Part shown: positions 47,694 through 56,890 of the stretch, in pieces
How positions within the stretch are numbered: position 1 is the stretch's first letter
Layout of the letters: each line of letters begins with the position of its first letter
Assembly: GCF_022059845.1 (NCBI RefSeq)
Contig: NZ_CP091851.1
Coordinates: forward strand, 3,348,001 to 3,412,000
Direction of reading: 5' to 3'
DNA length: 64,000 nt
Source of the DNA: Terrirubrum flagellatum
GTDB taxonomy: Bacteria; Pseudomonadota; Alphaproteobacteria; Rhizobiales; Beijerinckiaceae
The notes under the pieces: model-generated
Database searches by the model: none
Told to the model about the DNA's origin: nothing
Seen by the model: the letters and a program-made list of their open reading frames with translations, nothing else
Made by a program: the position numbers and the translations under genes

Positions 47694-48194
47694 ATGCGAT
47701 CGATCTCACGTCTCGAAAAAACGCTCTTCCGCCTGCAGGGCCAGCATGCCTGCTTCGCCTGGCTGATCGAACAGATCGGCGCGCGCCCCGGCGCCGTCAT
47801 CGAGCTCGGCCTCGGCCAAGGCCGCACCTACGACCATCTCCGACGTCATCTGCCAGGGCGCGACATCTATGTCTTCGATCGCGTCAACAAGGCCTATGAC
47901 GACTGCCAGCCTGACGCCGATCATCTTTTTCTCGGCGAGATCGATTCGACCTTTCCCGAACTGATGAAACGCGCTGCGGGACAAGCGATTTTGGCGAACT
48001 CAGATCTCGGCTCTTTTGATCGCGCGCGGAACGGCCAGACAGCGCGCATGATCGCGCGCCTGCTGCCGGAGGCGATGGCGCCCGGCGGCTTCATCATGTC
48101 GGACCTGCCGCTCGACCTGCCGGGCTTTGCGCCGCTGCCGCTTCCGGAAAAAGCTCCAGCGGACAGCTATTATCTCTATCAGAAGCAAGGTTGA
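47694..48194 (+). CDS. small class I SAM methyltransferase-like protein
   Basis: A 166-residue protein with AVIELGLGQGRTYDHL (motif I, about residues 33-48) and DIYVFDRVNKAYDD (acidic residue at strand 2). The rest of the fold is compact: ILANSDLGSFDRARN and PGGFIMSDLPLDLP. It is short for a methyltransferase but complete in frame. It ends three bases from the convergent glycosyltransferase-deacetylase gene. Confidence 0.75.
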   Translation: MRSISRLEKTLFRLQGQHACFAWLIEQIGARPGAVIELGLGQGRTYDHLRRHLPGRDIYVFDRVNKAYDDCQPDADHLFLGEIDSTFPELMKRAAGQAILANSDLGSFDRARNGQTARMIARLLPEAMAPGGFIMSDLPLDLPGFAPLPLPEKAPADSYYLYQKQG

Positions 48195-48197
48195 GAT

Positions 48198-50120
48198 TCA
48201 GCGCCCGCGGGCGACGCCGAAGACTTCGCTCGCCGTGAGGAACTTCACTGCGCCCGAATCCTGAAGAACGTCGAAGAGCTGATCAAGAAACCGGTCGATC
48301 CAGTCATCATGCACGAGATGGTGCGTGAGAAGGCCAATAGGCTCAAGCGTGGCGCGCGGCCCGGCAAGTTGCTGCGAAATCAATTTCGATAAAAGGGAAA
48401 GCAGCTCACTTTCATCGCGCAGGCCGCCGCCATCACGCCAGGCGATCGGATCCCAATGCGTATTGACGCATCTTAACGCGCCCGCGGCCAGCGGTTCGCG
48501 CGCCTTGCCGAACGAGGAATAGCCGCGATAACCGGCCGCGACGAGCAATTCGGCAAATTGCGGAGTCATCCGGTTCCAGGGCGGCGCAAAAACCGGCAGG
48601 GCGCGCGATGGCGCAAGGGAGACAGCTCGCATCCAACCATCGCGAAGCTCACGCGTCATCGCGGCCTCGTCGCGGCCCGCGGGATATTCGCTTTTCCTGG
48701 CGCCGGCGGGCGCATGATTGGCGTGCGCCCAACCGTGGACGATCAATTCAATATCCGGAACCTCACTGAGCTCCGTTTCCAGCGATGGAGACAACCGAGA
48801 GGGGACGACAGCGAGCGCAGCTGGAATCCGCCTCCGGCCGAGCCGTTGCAGGAAATCGCGCAGCGCACCCGTCATCTCGACAGCGTCATCATCGCGAATC
48901 CAGATCGGCACCATGAGGCCGCGCGTCCGCAATTCATCGAGCGTTCGCTTGAGCTCGGACCAGCCCGCCACGCGCTGCTTCGCGCGCGTCAACTGTTGTG
49001 CGACAAGATCGGCCGTGCGTGACGCGCCATCGACCTTGATGACGCTCCAGTCCGGCTTCGCGCGCCCGGCCGCGCTCTGCGCTTTCGCCGCAAGCGTTTC
49101 CGCCGACAACGCGCTCTCTTCGATCACGTCAACGAGGCCAAGGCGCTGCAGCGCTGCCGCGCGCAGGGTCTGCTCCTCTTCGCCGCCCTGCGCGAAGGGA
49201 ACAACGATCGCGCGAAGACCGGCCGCAGCGAGATCGAGCACGGTGTTGTAGCCCGCCTGGCTGATCGAAAGTTCGGCCCGCGCAAGCAGCGCCGGAAAGT
49301 CACTGCGCGCGCGTTCGACGATCGCATTGTCAGGCGCGCTCGCGCGCAACGCAGCGAATTCGGCGTCGGGAAGGCTATGGCCGGCGAGGATGCGCCAACG
49401 ACGATCAGGAGTGAGCCTGGCGGATTCGACAGCCGCCGCCAGCAATTTTTCTCCGGCGCTCGACCCGCCTGCGGACACAATCACATCCTCGCGCTCGCCC
49501 AAAGCCGCATCTCGAGCGCGTTCGGCATCCCTGACATAGCCGGTCGCAAGAATCCTGCGCTCGACCGCCTTGTTCGTCGGCCACGACGCCGACAATGGCG
49601 TCACGGCGTCGTCGCCGTGCAGAAGGATCGCATCATAGCGTCGACCGAGCAGGCGATGAACATTGTCGATTTTATCGCGCCGCGACGGCGAATGCAGCAC
49701 GTCGCGAATGGAGCAGAGGATGGCGGGGCGATCCGTCCGCGACCAGGCGCGGTCGAGAAGCGCCTCGAACTCGGCGCGAATCTGCCGGCGCCCGAACGGA
49801 AACAGTTCAGTGATGAGCACGTCCGGCCGCACCTCATCGAAAGCCGCGAGCAGCTCGTTCTTGCGACGCGACATCCAGCTTTCGTCTGCGCCCCCGCCGC
49901 CTTCCCTGTAGATCGTTCGAAAATCGCCGGTCTCGCAATAGATCGGCGGGAGCTGGATGAGTTCGCATCCAGAAGTCTCGGCCATCGATGTCGGTTTGCC
50001 GCCGGAGACAAGAACGACGCGCCAGCCCTGTTTCGCCAGCGCGCGCCCGATCGCGGCGGCGCGGACGAGATGACCGACGCCGAGCAGATGCGTGACGACG
50101 ATCATCGCCGTTCCCGTCAT
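48198..50120 (-). CDS. glycosyltransferase (GT28/MurG-like) fused to a polysaccharide deacetylase domain
   Basis: A 640-residue fusion. Residues 1-370 form a GT-B glycosyltransferase: THLLGVGHLVRAAAIGRALAK at the N terminus (in parts: GVGHLVRAAAIG), VSAGGSSAGEKLL, and the donor-binding SISQAGYNTVLDLAAAG with PFAQGGEEEQ. Residues 400-640 form an NodB-type deacetylase: RDDDA at 409-413 with the metal Asp, HGWAH at 462-466 (HxxxH), FAPPWNRMTP and LLTHHLVHD. The ATG at 50120 overlaps the GT4 stop (TGATG). Transfer of a hexosamine followed by N-deacetylation in one polypeptide is the likely role, inferred from domains. Confidence 0.88.
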   Translation of the reverse strand: MTGTAMIVVTHLLGVGHLVRAAAIGRALAKQGWRVVLVSGGKPTSMAETSGCELIQLPPIYCETGDFRTIYREGGGGADESWMSRRKNELLAAFDEVRPDVLITELFPFGRRQIRAEFEALLDRAWSRTDRPAILCSIRDVLHSPSRRDKIDNVHRLLGRRYDAILLHGDDAVTPLSASWPTNKAVERRILATGYVRDAERARDAALGEREDVIVSAGGSSAGEKLLAAAVESARLTPDRRWRILAGHSLPDAEFAALRASAPDNAIVERARSDFPALLARAELSISQAGYNTVLDLAAAGLRAIVVPFAQGGEEEQTLRAAALQRLGLVDVIEESALSAETLAAKAQSAAGRAKPDWSVIKVDGASRTADLVAQQLTRAKQRVAGWSELKRTLDELRTRGLMVPIWIRDDDAVEMTGALRDFLQRLGRRRIPAALAVVPSRLSPSLETELSEVPDIELIVHGWAHANHAPAGARKSEYPAGRDEAAMTRELRDGWMRAVSLAPSRALPVFAPPWNRMTPQFAELLVAAGYRGYSSFGKAREPLAAGALRCVNTHWDPIAWRDGGGLRDESELLSLLSKLISQQLAGPRATLEPIGLLTHHLVHDDWIDRFLDQLFDVLQDSGAVKFLTASEVFGVARGR

Positions 50121-51244
50121 CATCCGCACGCCAATGTCGTGGAGACGCCGACAGCGGCGAGCCCATCGGAGATGATTTGTGCCGCCGCTTCCAGCGATCT
50201 CTCTTCATGCACGAATCTCGCCGCAGCGATCCGCATGCGATCGCAATCCTCGCTCTCGCAGAGGCGCTGGATCGCATCGGCAAAGCCCGCGATATCGCCG
50301 GGCTCCGTCAAAAATCCCGTCTCGCCATGCCTGATCACATCAGGCACGCCGCCATAGCGCGCGGCGATACAAGGGACCCCATGCGCCTGCGCTTCGAGAT
50401 AGGACATGCCGAACGCCTCGTTCACGCCCGGCCACACGAACGCATCGGCGCCGGCGTAGAGAGCGCTCAGCTTCGTTCGATCATCGACCTGTCCGTGAAA
50501 GCGAATGCGCTCGCCAAAGCCGGCGAGCATCGCCTTCACATTGCGCCAGTCGGCGCCATCGCCGACGACATCGAGCGTCCAGGCGCGCCCCTTGATCAGA
50601 GCGAGCGCGGCCGCGAGCTGGCGATAGGAGCTCTCCTTATCGCCCGGCCGCATCATGGCGACGGTCAACAATCGCGGCGGCTCCTGACGCGCCCGGACAG
50701 GCGCATTGAGCGCCGGCCATTCCGCGAGATCGAGAAAGGGCTTCAGATCCATGACGCGCTGCTGCGCCGGCTTCGCCTTCTCCAGTTCGGCGCGATCATT
50801 TCCCGTCAGGGCGAAAACGACATTCGCAGCCACGATCGCATCGGACGCCGCCTGAAATCCAGGCGCGAATTCGCCTTGCGCGCGCTTCGGCGAGAGCGAA
50901 GCTTCCGCGATGAGATAGGGTTTCGACAGCGCTGCGGCGAGCCGAAGCCCAAGCAAATCCGGCGACTTGTAATAGACGTGATAGGTGAACACGAAGGCGG
51001 CGCGATCCGAACCGCGCGCGCGTTCGGCGCTTGCGATGCGCTCGAATTCTTCACCGGCCGCGGCGCGCAAGCTTTCGAGTTCCGTCGCAACGCCCGTCGT
51101 CAGGCGCATGCGAAGCGGCGAACAGATATCGACTTCGACGCCATTTTGCTGAAGCGCTCGGACAAGCAGACGCGCCATTGTCCGGTCGCCGGACGGCGAC
51201 GCGTCATCGGGCGATTTCATCGGCGTGAGAAAAAGACAGCGCAT
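50120..51244 (-). CDS. glycosyltransferase family 4
   Basis: A 374-residue GT-B glycosyltransferase. The N terminus MRCLFLTPMKSPDD with GDRTMARLLVRAL is the acceptor domain. The donor domain has LLTVAMMRPGDKESSYRQL, IRFHGQVDDRTKLSALYAGADAFVWPG and the EX7E-like EAFGMSYLEAQAHGVPCIA. It precedes and is translationally coupled to the fused glycosyltransferase-deacetylase. Sugar and acceptor are unknown. Confidence 0.9.
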   Translation of the reverse strand: MRCLFLTPMKSPDDASPSGDRTMARLLVRALQQNGVEVDICSPLRMRLTTGVATELESLRAAAGEEFERIASAERARGSDRAAFVFTYHVYYKSPDLLGLRLAAALSKPYLIAEASLSPKRAQGEFAPGFQAASDAIVAANVVFALTGNDRAELEKAKPAQQRVMDLKPFLDLAEWPALNAPVRARQEPPRLLTVAMMRPGDKESSYRQLAAALALIKGRAWTLDVVGDGADWRNVKAMLAGFGERIRFHGQVDDRTKLSALYAGADAFVWPGVNEAFGMSYLEAQAHGVPCIAARYGGVPDVIRHGETGFLTEPGDIAGFADAIQRLCESEDCDRMRIAAARFVHEERSLEAAAQIISDGLAAVGVSTTLACG

Positions 51245-51253
51245 CGGGAAAAA

Positions 51254-52069
51254 TCAGACCGGCGCGAGCCAGCCGACATGGAGCGCTTTCAACGAAGCGC
51301 CGAGGCGCGCATCGTCCTCGATCGCCGCAAGCGCGTCTGCGCTTTGCCACTCGGATATTTTCATCTCGACCTTCGCCACATTGCCGATCGCCGCGATGAA
51401 TTTGCGAATGCGCGCGCCGACGTCGGCGACATCGACGCCAAGTCCAACGAGATTTTCGGGATGGAACGAGATCAGGAAATCGCAGCGATGGCGGATGACG
51501 AGATCAAGCAGCGACGGCAGATTCTCGTATTCCGCGCCTTCCATGTCGACTTTGAGCAGGGATATGCCTTCCCCATTGATCAGCGCTTCGACATCTTCAA
51601 GCGGCGCGCCCGGCGCGAAAAAGGATTGCGTCACCGTCACGAGCTTGCCGCGCCGCTCGCGTCGCGCGGCGATCGATGTTTCGCTGTCGCCGAATTCCTT
51701 GGCGTGCAACTCCACCCATTCGCGTCGCGGCCAGATCGCGGCGCAAACGGCGGTGAGGCGCGAGGGATCGCGCAGCTTGGCGCGATTGCGCAGCAGTTTT
51801 TCCAGCGCGTTGGGATCGGGCTCGACGGCGATGGTCTTGCGCCCCGCAGCGACAGCAAGCAACGCGTAGGGACCGATCCAGGCGCCGACATCGATCACCA
51901 CGCCGTCGCGCGCCAGCGAGCGGCGATAACGTTCGACGAAATCCGTCTCCCATGCGCCCGACGCCACCTGCGACCAGAACCGCGGCTTCACTGAGGCGCT
52001 TTCATCGCGCGAATAGCGATCGGTCTCCGGGTCGACCTCGAACTGATGGGGACCCATCGTGATCAGCAT
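51254..52069 (-). CDS. FkbM family methyltransferase
   Basis: A 271-residue SAM-dependent O-methyltransferase. Motif I VIDVGAWIGPYALLAV, the ribose-binding TIAVEPDPNALEKL and the family hallmark LLKVDMEGAEYENLPSL are present. FkbM enzymes commonly methylate sugars in surface glycans. It is first in the minus-strand set, nine bases before GT4, and its promoter region is shared with the 990-base gene-free stretch. Confidence 0.9.
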   Translation of the reverse strand: MLITMGPHQFEVDPETDRYSRDESASVKPRFWSQVASGAWETDFVERYRRSLARDGVVIDVGAWIGPYALLAVAAGRKTIAVEPDPNALEKLLRNRAKLRDPSRLTAVCAAIWPRREWVELHAKEFGDSETSIAARRERRGKLVTVTQSFFAPGAPLEDVEALINGEGISLLKVDMEGAEYENLPSLLDLVIRHRCDFLISFHPENLVGLGVDVADVGARIRKFIAAIGNVAKVEMKISEWQSADALAAIEDDARLGASLKALHVGWLAPV

Positions 52070-52195
52070 ACGTCAGACGCTCTCTTTCTCGCCGCGGCGA
52101 CCGCGCGCTCCCATCGAGCGCTCCTCAGAAACAGGTTTGCTTGTGGCCGCGCCTCGGAGTCCCGTCAATCAATGCGGAATTTTCGACGCCGCCCC

Positions 52196-52224
52196 TTGAC
52201 ACCGCGTGACTAAATTCCTATTAT
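52196..52224 (+). promoter_or_regulatory. near-consensus sigma70 promoter
   Basis: TTGACA (52196-52201), a 17-base spacer and TATTAT (52219-52224) make one of the best housekeeping promoters in the window, inside the otherwise gene-free stretch. Transcription would begin near 52231 and run rightwards. The next gene in that direction, cobU, is about 830 bases away. Confidence 0.7.
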
Positions 52225-52230
52225 CTTGAT

Positions 52231-52440
52231 ATCCCACCGCCATCAGAGGCGTTTCCGGAACGTTGACGGAGATGGGCGGGGGAGCGGCGGCGGCTGTGAC
52301 GGTGCGGAGTAACGCCCCCCGTGCGGCGAGGCCGGGCCCAAGACGCAAGGCCGTGAAGCGGTCCAAGGACCGGACCGCCAGCGCAGTAGCTATGCCACCG
52401 CGGAGGTTTTCCGAAAGGAGAGTCTCTTTCAGTGAAGGCG
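52231..52440 (+). ncRNA. candidate structured non-coding RNA, family unknown
   Basis: Sequence downstream of the consensus promoter, with no plausible reading frame, is rich in paired blocks. The clearest is GCGGTCC, loop AAGGACC, GGACCGC (52358-52378). There are also CGTT/AACG around 52250-52262 and a GAAAGGAGA/TCTCTTTC-like dyad near 52413-52430. It lacks the B12 box and other landmarks of cobalamin riboswitches, and the signatures of RNase P, tmRNA, SRP RNA and 6S RNA were not found. The 3' end is a guess. It could alternatively be a long leader of cobU. Confidence 0.4.
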
Positions 52441-52769
52441 GCGCTGCGCAGGAGAAAGGGAAGGCAAGAAGAGGGTCCGCCTTCCCGCGCCCTTGCGGAG
52501 CAAGCCTGAAAACGCCGCGCGCGGGGCGGTCGGTTCGCTGATCTGGCGGGCTGGCATCTCCACCATACTTTTTCGCGCGAGGCCGCCAGCGTCGCGCGAG
52601 CCACACCGCCCCGCGCCCCCTCTGGGGAGCAGGCAAGCGAAGGAAGAAGGGAAGAGGATCAAAGCGGGAGAGGAGATGAAGCCGTGCGAAGGCGCGGGAA
52701 TTTGGCGCGCCCGTATCTCAGCCGTCATCCCAGCGCGAAGCGAAGCTTCGTCGCCGGGCGCGCTGCAGC

Positions 52770-52828
52770 GCCATAGCCGACGCGAATGCGTCGGCGTCGC
52801 ATGACGGCCGCCGAAGGCGGCCTATGGC
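52770..52828. repeat. palindrome cluster folding as a three-way junction
   Basis: GCCATAG (52770-52776) pairs with CTATGGC (52822-52828) and encloses two perfect hairpins: GCCGACGC-GAAT-GCGTCGGC (52776-52795) and GGCCGCC-GAA-GGCGGCC (52806-52822). Two further palindromes, CGAAGCTTCG and GCGCTGCAGCGC, lie just upstream (about 52741-52771). The arrangement resembles mosaic REP/BIME elements. The rest of the gene-free stretch 52070-53059 holds GC-rich degenerate sequence (52440-52730) without a credible gene. Confidence 0.5.
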
Positions 52829-52877
52829 GGTGCGGCGCAGACCCGGGACCTCCGAGGGGCTAGCCACTCCCCAAGCG

Positions 52878-52924
52878 ATCCCGGATCAGCGGCGCATCAT
52901 TGCATGCTGCGCCGCGTCCGGGAT
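52878..52924. repeat. REP-like long hairpin
   Basis: ATCCCGGA pairs with TCCGGGAT, and after a TCA/G bulge GCGGCGCA pairs with TGCGCCGC, giving a 16-bp stem around an 11-base loop. This GTCATCCCGG-type palindrome is a common dispersed repeat in Hyphomicrobiales genomes. A shorter CCCCGC-AT-GCGGGG palindrome follows near 52957-52970. Confidence 0.55.
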
Positions 52925-53059
52925 GACGGGGTGGATGAAGAAAGGCGCGTTCCCTCTCCCCGCATGCGGGGCGAAGGAAGGCGCAAGCCGCTGGAACTGC
53001 GCGCGATTGACTCCCCATCCCACGCCCTCCAAAGCCCGTCACGGAGATCCAGCGCAAAT

Positions 53060-53608
53060 ATGAGCCCGCATCTCACCTTCATTCTCGGCGGCGCGCGCTC
53101 GGGAAAATCGCGGCTGGCCGAGCAACTCGCGCGGGCGGCGAGGCTTGAGAAAATCTATATCGCGACCGCCGAAGCCTATGATGAGGAAATGCGCGAGCGC
53201 ATCGCGAAGCATCGCAGTGATCGCGGCGCGGACTGGACGACCATCGACGCGCCGATCGCGCTCGCTTCCATGCTGCGCACGCATGCGGCGCCGACAAATA
53301 TCCTGCTGGTTGACTGCCTCACGCTCTGGCTCTCCAACATCATGCTCGCGGAGCGCGATGTAGAGGCGGAGATCGAAGCTCTCCGCACATGCACAGAGCG
53401 TCTTCGAGGCCCGGCGATTGTCGTCTCGAACGAAGTCGGACTTGGCATTGTGCCCGACAATGCGCTGGCGCGGCGGTTCCGCGATTGGCAGGGGCGATTG
53501 AACCAGATGATCGCGGCCGAAGCGGATCGCGTGATTTTTGTCGCCGCAGGATTGCCGCTCGTAATGAAAGGTCCCGCGCTCGACGCGGCCGCGGGAAGCG
53601 CGGAATGA
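53060..53608 (+). CDS. cobU: bifunctional adenosylcobinamide kinase/adenosylcobinamide-phosphate guanylyltransferase
   Basis: A 182-residue CobU/CobP enzyme that phosphorylates adenosylcobinamide and adds GMP in nucleotide-loop assembly. The P-loop GGARSGKS is at 10-17, followed by [13 protein letters not shown], the nucleotidylated-His region [22 protein letters not shown] and [11 protein letters not shown]. The ATG at 53060 begins the conserved strand; a longer frame reads through repeat sequence. The stop overlaps cobQ by four bases. Confidence 0.94.
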   Translation: MSPHLTFILGGARSGKSRLAEQLARAARLEKIYIATAEAYDEEMRERIAKHRSDRGADWTTIDAPIALASMLRTHAAPTNILLVDCLTLWLSNIMLAERDVEAEIEALRTCTERLRGPAIVVSNEVGLGIVPDNALARRFRDWQGRLNQMIAAEADRVIFVAAGLPLVMKGPALDAAAGSAE

Positions 53609-55098
53609 GCGAGCCTCGCGAACGCAAACCGGCTGTCATGGTGATGGGCACGGGCTCCAATGTCGGAAAGTCGACCTTGGTCGCGGGTCTCTGTCGGATT
53701 TTCGTCAAGCGTGGGCTGAATGTGCGGCCGTTCAAGCCGCAGAACATGTCGAACAATGCGGCTGCGGTCGAAGGCGGAGAGATTGGCCGCGCGCAGGTGG
53801 TGCAGGCGCTGGCCGCGAAGGTTCCCGCCTCTGTGCATATGAATCCGGTGCTGTTGAAGCCGGAAGCCGACAATCGTTCGCAGATCATTGTGCAGGGCAA
53901 ACGCTTCGGCCTGATGCGCGCGCGCGATTTCGGCGCGCGACGCGAAACGCTGATGCCTCACGTCATGGACAGCTTCGCGCGGTTGGAGCGCGAAGCCGAC
54001 CTCGTGATCGTCGAAGGCGCCGGCAGCCCGGCGGAAATCAATCTCCGGCGCGGCGATATCGCCAATATGGGCTTCGCCGAGGAAGCCGATATTCCCGTCA
54101 TCCTCGCCGGCGACATCGATCGCGGCGGCGTCATCGCCAGCCTCGTCGGCACCCATGCGGTGCTGCCGGATGACGAGCGCGAACGCATCAAGGCGTTCCT
54201 CATCAATAAATTCCGCGGCGATGTCAGCCTGTTCGATGATGGCCTGAAAGAGATCGCATCTCGCACGGGATGGCGTTCGCTTGGCGTCGCGCCGTGGCTG
54301 CCGGAAGCGGCTTGGCTTCCGGCGGAAGACGCGCTTGATCTTGAACGCGAAAAATCCACGCGCGGCCGCAAGCTCAAGATCGCGACGCCTGTGATCGCGC
54401 GCATCGCGAATTTCGACGATCTCGATCCGCTCGGCATGGAAAGCGATGTCGAACTCGTCTTTGTGCGCCCGGGCGAGCCGCTGCCCGGCGACGCCGATCT
54501 CGTCGTCTTGCCGGGATCGAAATCAACTATCGCCGATCTCGCCTTCTTCCGCGCGCAGGGATGGGACATCGATCTCGCCGCGCATGTCCGCCGCGGCGGC
54601 CATGTGCTCGGTCTCTGCGGCGGTTATCAGATGCTCGGCAAGACCATCGCCGACCCCGATGGAATAGAGGGGAAGCCGGAAAGCGTTGCGGGGCTGGGCT
54701 TTCTCGACGTTCATACAACGCTGTCCGGCGACAAGATCACGCGATCGATCGAGGCGACGCATCTCGCGACGGAAACGCCGATCCGCGGCTATGAAATCCA
54801 TCTCGGGCAGACGTCGGGCGCAGATTGTGAACGCCCCGTCATCGCGATCGACGGAAAGCCCGACGGCGCAACGTCGCGCGACGGGCGCGTCGCCGGAACC
54901 TATGCGCACGGCTTCTTCGTCAGCGACGCGTTCCGCAGCGCGTATCTCCGCTCGTTCGGCGCTGCGTCCTCGCTCGCCTACGCCGAACGAGTCGAGCAAG
55001 CGCTTGAAGCGCTCGCCGACCATCTCGAACGACATCTCGACATCGATGCCATTCTCGATATCGCGCGTCAGCGAAGCAGAACGAAAATTCCTGCATAG
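53605..55098 (+). CDS. cobQ: cobyric acid synthase
   Basis: A 497-residue amidotransferase that amidates four side chains of adenosylcobyrinic diamide. The N-terminal dethiobiotin-synthetase-like ATPase domain has GTGSNVGKS at 15-23, [10 protein letters not shown] and [11 protein letters not shown]. The class I glutaminase domain has the nucleophile Cys338 in [11 protein letters not shown] and His435 in GTYAHGFF. It is coupled to cobU by a four-base overlap and overlaps the convergent cobD by 31 bases at the 3' ends. Confidence 0.95.
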   Translation: MSEPRERKPAVMVMGTGSNVGKSTLVAGLCRIFVKRGLNVRPFKPQNMSNNAAAVEGGEIGRAQVVQALAAKVPASVHMNPVLLKPEADNRSQIIVQGKRFGLMRARDFGARRETLMPHVMDSFARLEREADLVIVEGAGSPAEINLRRGDIANMGFAEEADIPVILAGDIDRGGVIASLVGTHAVLPDDERERIKAFLINKFRGDVSLFDDGLKEIASRTGWRSLGVAPWLPEAAWLPAEDALDLEREKSTRGRKLKIATPVIARIANFDDLDPLGMESDVELVFVRPGEPLPGDADLVVLPGSKSTIADLAFFRAQGWDIDLAAHVRRGGHVLGLCGGYQMLGKTIADPDGIEGKPESVAGLGFLDVHTTLSGDKITRSIEATHLATETPIRGYEIHLGQTSGADCERPVIAIDGKPDGATSRDGRVAGTYAHGFFVSDAFRSAYLRSFGAASSLAYAERVEQALEALADHLERHLDIDAILDIARQRSRTKIPA

Positions 55099-56042
55099 AC
55101 GCCAAACTCGGCGATGCAGGCGCCAACGAGAATCCGCAGCGCGCGATCGATGTCGGCGCTATCGACCGCGCGACCTTCGCCGTTGAGGAAAGGGTCATCG
55201 ACGCGATAGCCCGGATATTGACGCGGCCCGCCAAGCGCGACGCCGAGGCTCGCCGCCATCGCGGCCTCGGGCCAGCCCGCATTCGGCGAGCGATGCAGGC
55301 GCGCATCGCGAAACATTGTGCGAATGGGCTCGAGCAATCTGCCGCCGGAGATTGCGCCGCCGATGGCGACGAGAACGCCTGAAAGACGCGCCGGAATCCA
55401 GTTGAGCGCGTCGTCGCATCGCGCCGAAGCCCAGCCGAACATGAGATGGCGCGCGCTGCGATGGCCGATCATGGAATCGGCCGTGTTCACGGCCTTGTAG
55501 ATCACAAGGCCGGGCAGTCCGAACAACGCCAGCCAGAAGACGGGCGCGACGACTCCGTCGGAGAAATTCTCGGCGCAGGATTCGATCGCGGCACGGCTGA
55601 CGCCTGACTCATCGAGCGCATCTGGGTTGCGACCGACGATCATCGAGACAGCCCGACGCGCCGCAGGCAAGCCGCCATCGCGGAATGCGGCGCTGACACG
55701 CGCAACATGCTGATAGAGACTCTTCTGCGCGATGAAGATCGAAGCGATGAGGCCGAGCGCAAGCGTGTCGAACGGCGGCGGAGCGAGACGCGCGAGACGA
55801 TCGATCAGAAACGCCGTCATGCCGGTGATGAGAACGATCGTCGCAAGAGCGGCGACGCCCGTCATTCGGCGCATCGCCGTCGTCGTGCGCTCATCGTTCC
55901 AGCGCGCATCGAGCGCGCTGATCAGTCGGCCGATCCAGACGACGGGATGCGGCCAGCGACGCCATATTCCATCGGGGTCGCCAATCAGCGCGTCGAAAAC
56001 CAGCGCGGCGAGAACGACGGGAATCGCGTCGTGAAAACTCAT
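55068..56042 (-). CDS. cobD: adenosylcobinamide-phosphate synthase (CbiB/CobD)
   Basis: A 324-residue inner-membrane protein joining aminopropanol (phosphate) to adenosylcobyric acid. Landmarks are [29 protein letters not shown] near the N terminus (in parts: [21 protein letters not shown]), the family block [17 protein letters not shown] and [11 protein letters not shown]. It is the last gene of the riboswitch-headed btu operon, overlapping btuF by four bases. Confidence 0.93.
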   Translation of the reverse strand: MSFHDAIPVVLAALVFDALIGDPDGIWRRWPHPVVWIGRLISALDARWNDERTTTAMRRMTGVAALATIVLITGMTAFLIDRLARLAPPPFDTLALGLIASIFIAQKSLYQHVARVSAAFRDGGLPAARRAVSMIVGRNPDALDESGVSRAAIESCAENFSDGVVAPVFWLALFGLPGLVIYKAVNTADSMIGHRSARHLMFGWASARCDDALNWIPARLSGVLVAIGGAISGGRLLEPIRTMFRDARLHRSPNAGWPEAAMAASLGVALGGPRQYPGYRVDDPFLNGEGRAVDSADIDRALRILVGACIAEFGVYAGIFVLLR

Positions 56043-56890
56043 CGCGGTCGCTGCAACCGCAACACCTGTTCGGTCAGCCGATCAAGCGCGTCGACCAGCA
56101 TGGCGCCGCCGCAGACCGTCAGGCTTTCAGGCAGGACGAGAATGCGATCGCGGGGATAGCGGCTGGCGATGGCGGGATGCAGCATCATGGCGCGCCCCTG
56201 ATCCTCGGCCACGTCGTCGTCGCGGCTGACAAGCAGGAAGTCGGGTCGCAGCGCCACGATCGCTTCGAGCGACATGAATTTGCCGTTGCGGACGCCCGTC
56301 GCCGCAGCCGCGTTGCGCATGCCGACCGCGTCGAGCAGCGACGTCATCAGGCTGCGCTCGCCGGAGACCCAGCCGCGACGCTGCGCTGGCAAAGCTGTCG
56401 CGCCCCGCTGCATCACGGCGGCCCTGGCGCGCGCCAGCGCTGCATCAATGGATGCAACCTGCGCCATCGCCTGCTCGCGTCGGCCGATCAATTCGCCGAA
56501 GCGCATGATCTGGCGTTTCGCATCCTCGATCGAATTGATCGCATCGAACTCCTCGACGCGCACGCCCTGAATCTTCAGAAGCTCGCGCGTCGCGCGCTTG
56601 GTGTAGCGCCCGGCGACGACGAGATCGGGCTGCAGCACCAGCACATCCTCGGCGCCGCCGGAGAGAGTGGGATAGCCCGCCGCCTGCTTCGCAAACCAGG
56701 ATCGCACCGCGTCGCGCGCATAGGGGCTGAGTCCGCCGATCTGCGTGGGCGCAGCCATGGAGAGCAGATGCTGATCGGTGCAGAGATTGATCGAGGCGAT
56801 CCGCTCCGGCGCTGCGGTTCGCTGCTGCGCGTGCGCCACGCCCAAAGGCGCAAGCGCGGCAAGACCGGCGAGAGCGATCCAGAACTTCAT
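56039..56890 (-). CDS. btuF: cobalamin/corrinoid ABC transporter substrate-binding protein (BtuF-like)
   Basis: A 283-residue class III binding protein with a Sec signal (about residues 1-21, ending AHA). RIASINLCTDQHLLSM and a middle VLVLQPDLVVAGRYTKRAT segment are family features, as is the second-lobe ALRPDFLLVSRDDD. The riboswitch and cobD neighbour make cobalamin or another corrinoid the expected ligand, although haem or siderophore binders share the fold. Confidence 0.82.
   Translation of the reverse strand: MKFWIALAGLAALAPLGVAHAQQRTAAPERIASINLCTDQHLLSMAAPTQIGGLSPYARDAVRSWFAKQAAGYPTLSGGAEDVLVLQPDLVVAGRYTKRATRELLKIQGVRVEEFDAINSIEDAKRQIMRFGELIGRREQAMAQVASIDAALARARAAVMQRGATALPAQRRGWVSGERSLMTSLLDAVGMRNAAAATGVRNGKFMSLEAIVALRPDFLLVSRDDDVAEDQGRAMMLHPAIASRYPRDRILVLPESLTVCGGAMLVDALDRLTEQVLRLQRPR

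Noticed and set aside
52231-52440. Cobalamin riboswitch upstream of cobU
   Set aside because: No GGAGACC-type B12 box, no GCCACTG core and no CCCCCGCAACTG element, all of which are plain in the true aptamer at 58775-58960.
52429-52728. Small minus-strand frame in the gene-free stretch
   Set aside because: Repetitive palindrome-derived composition, no ribosome site, no family pattern.
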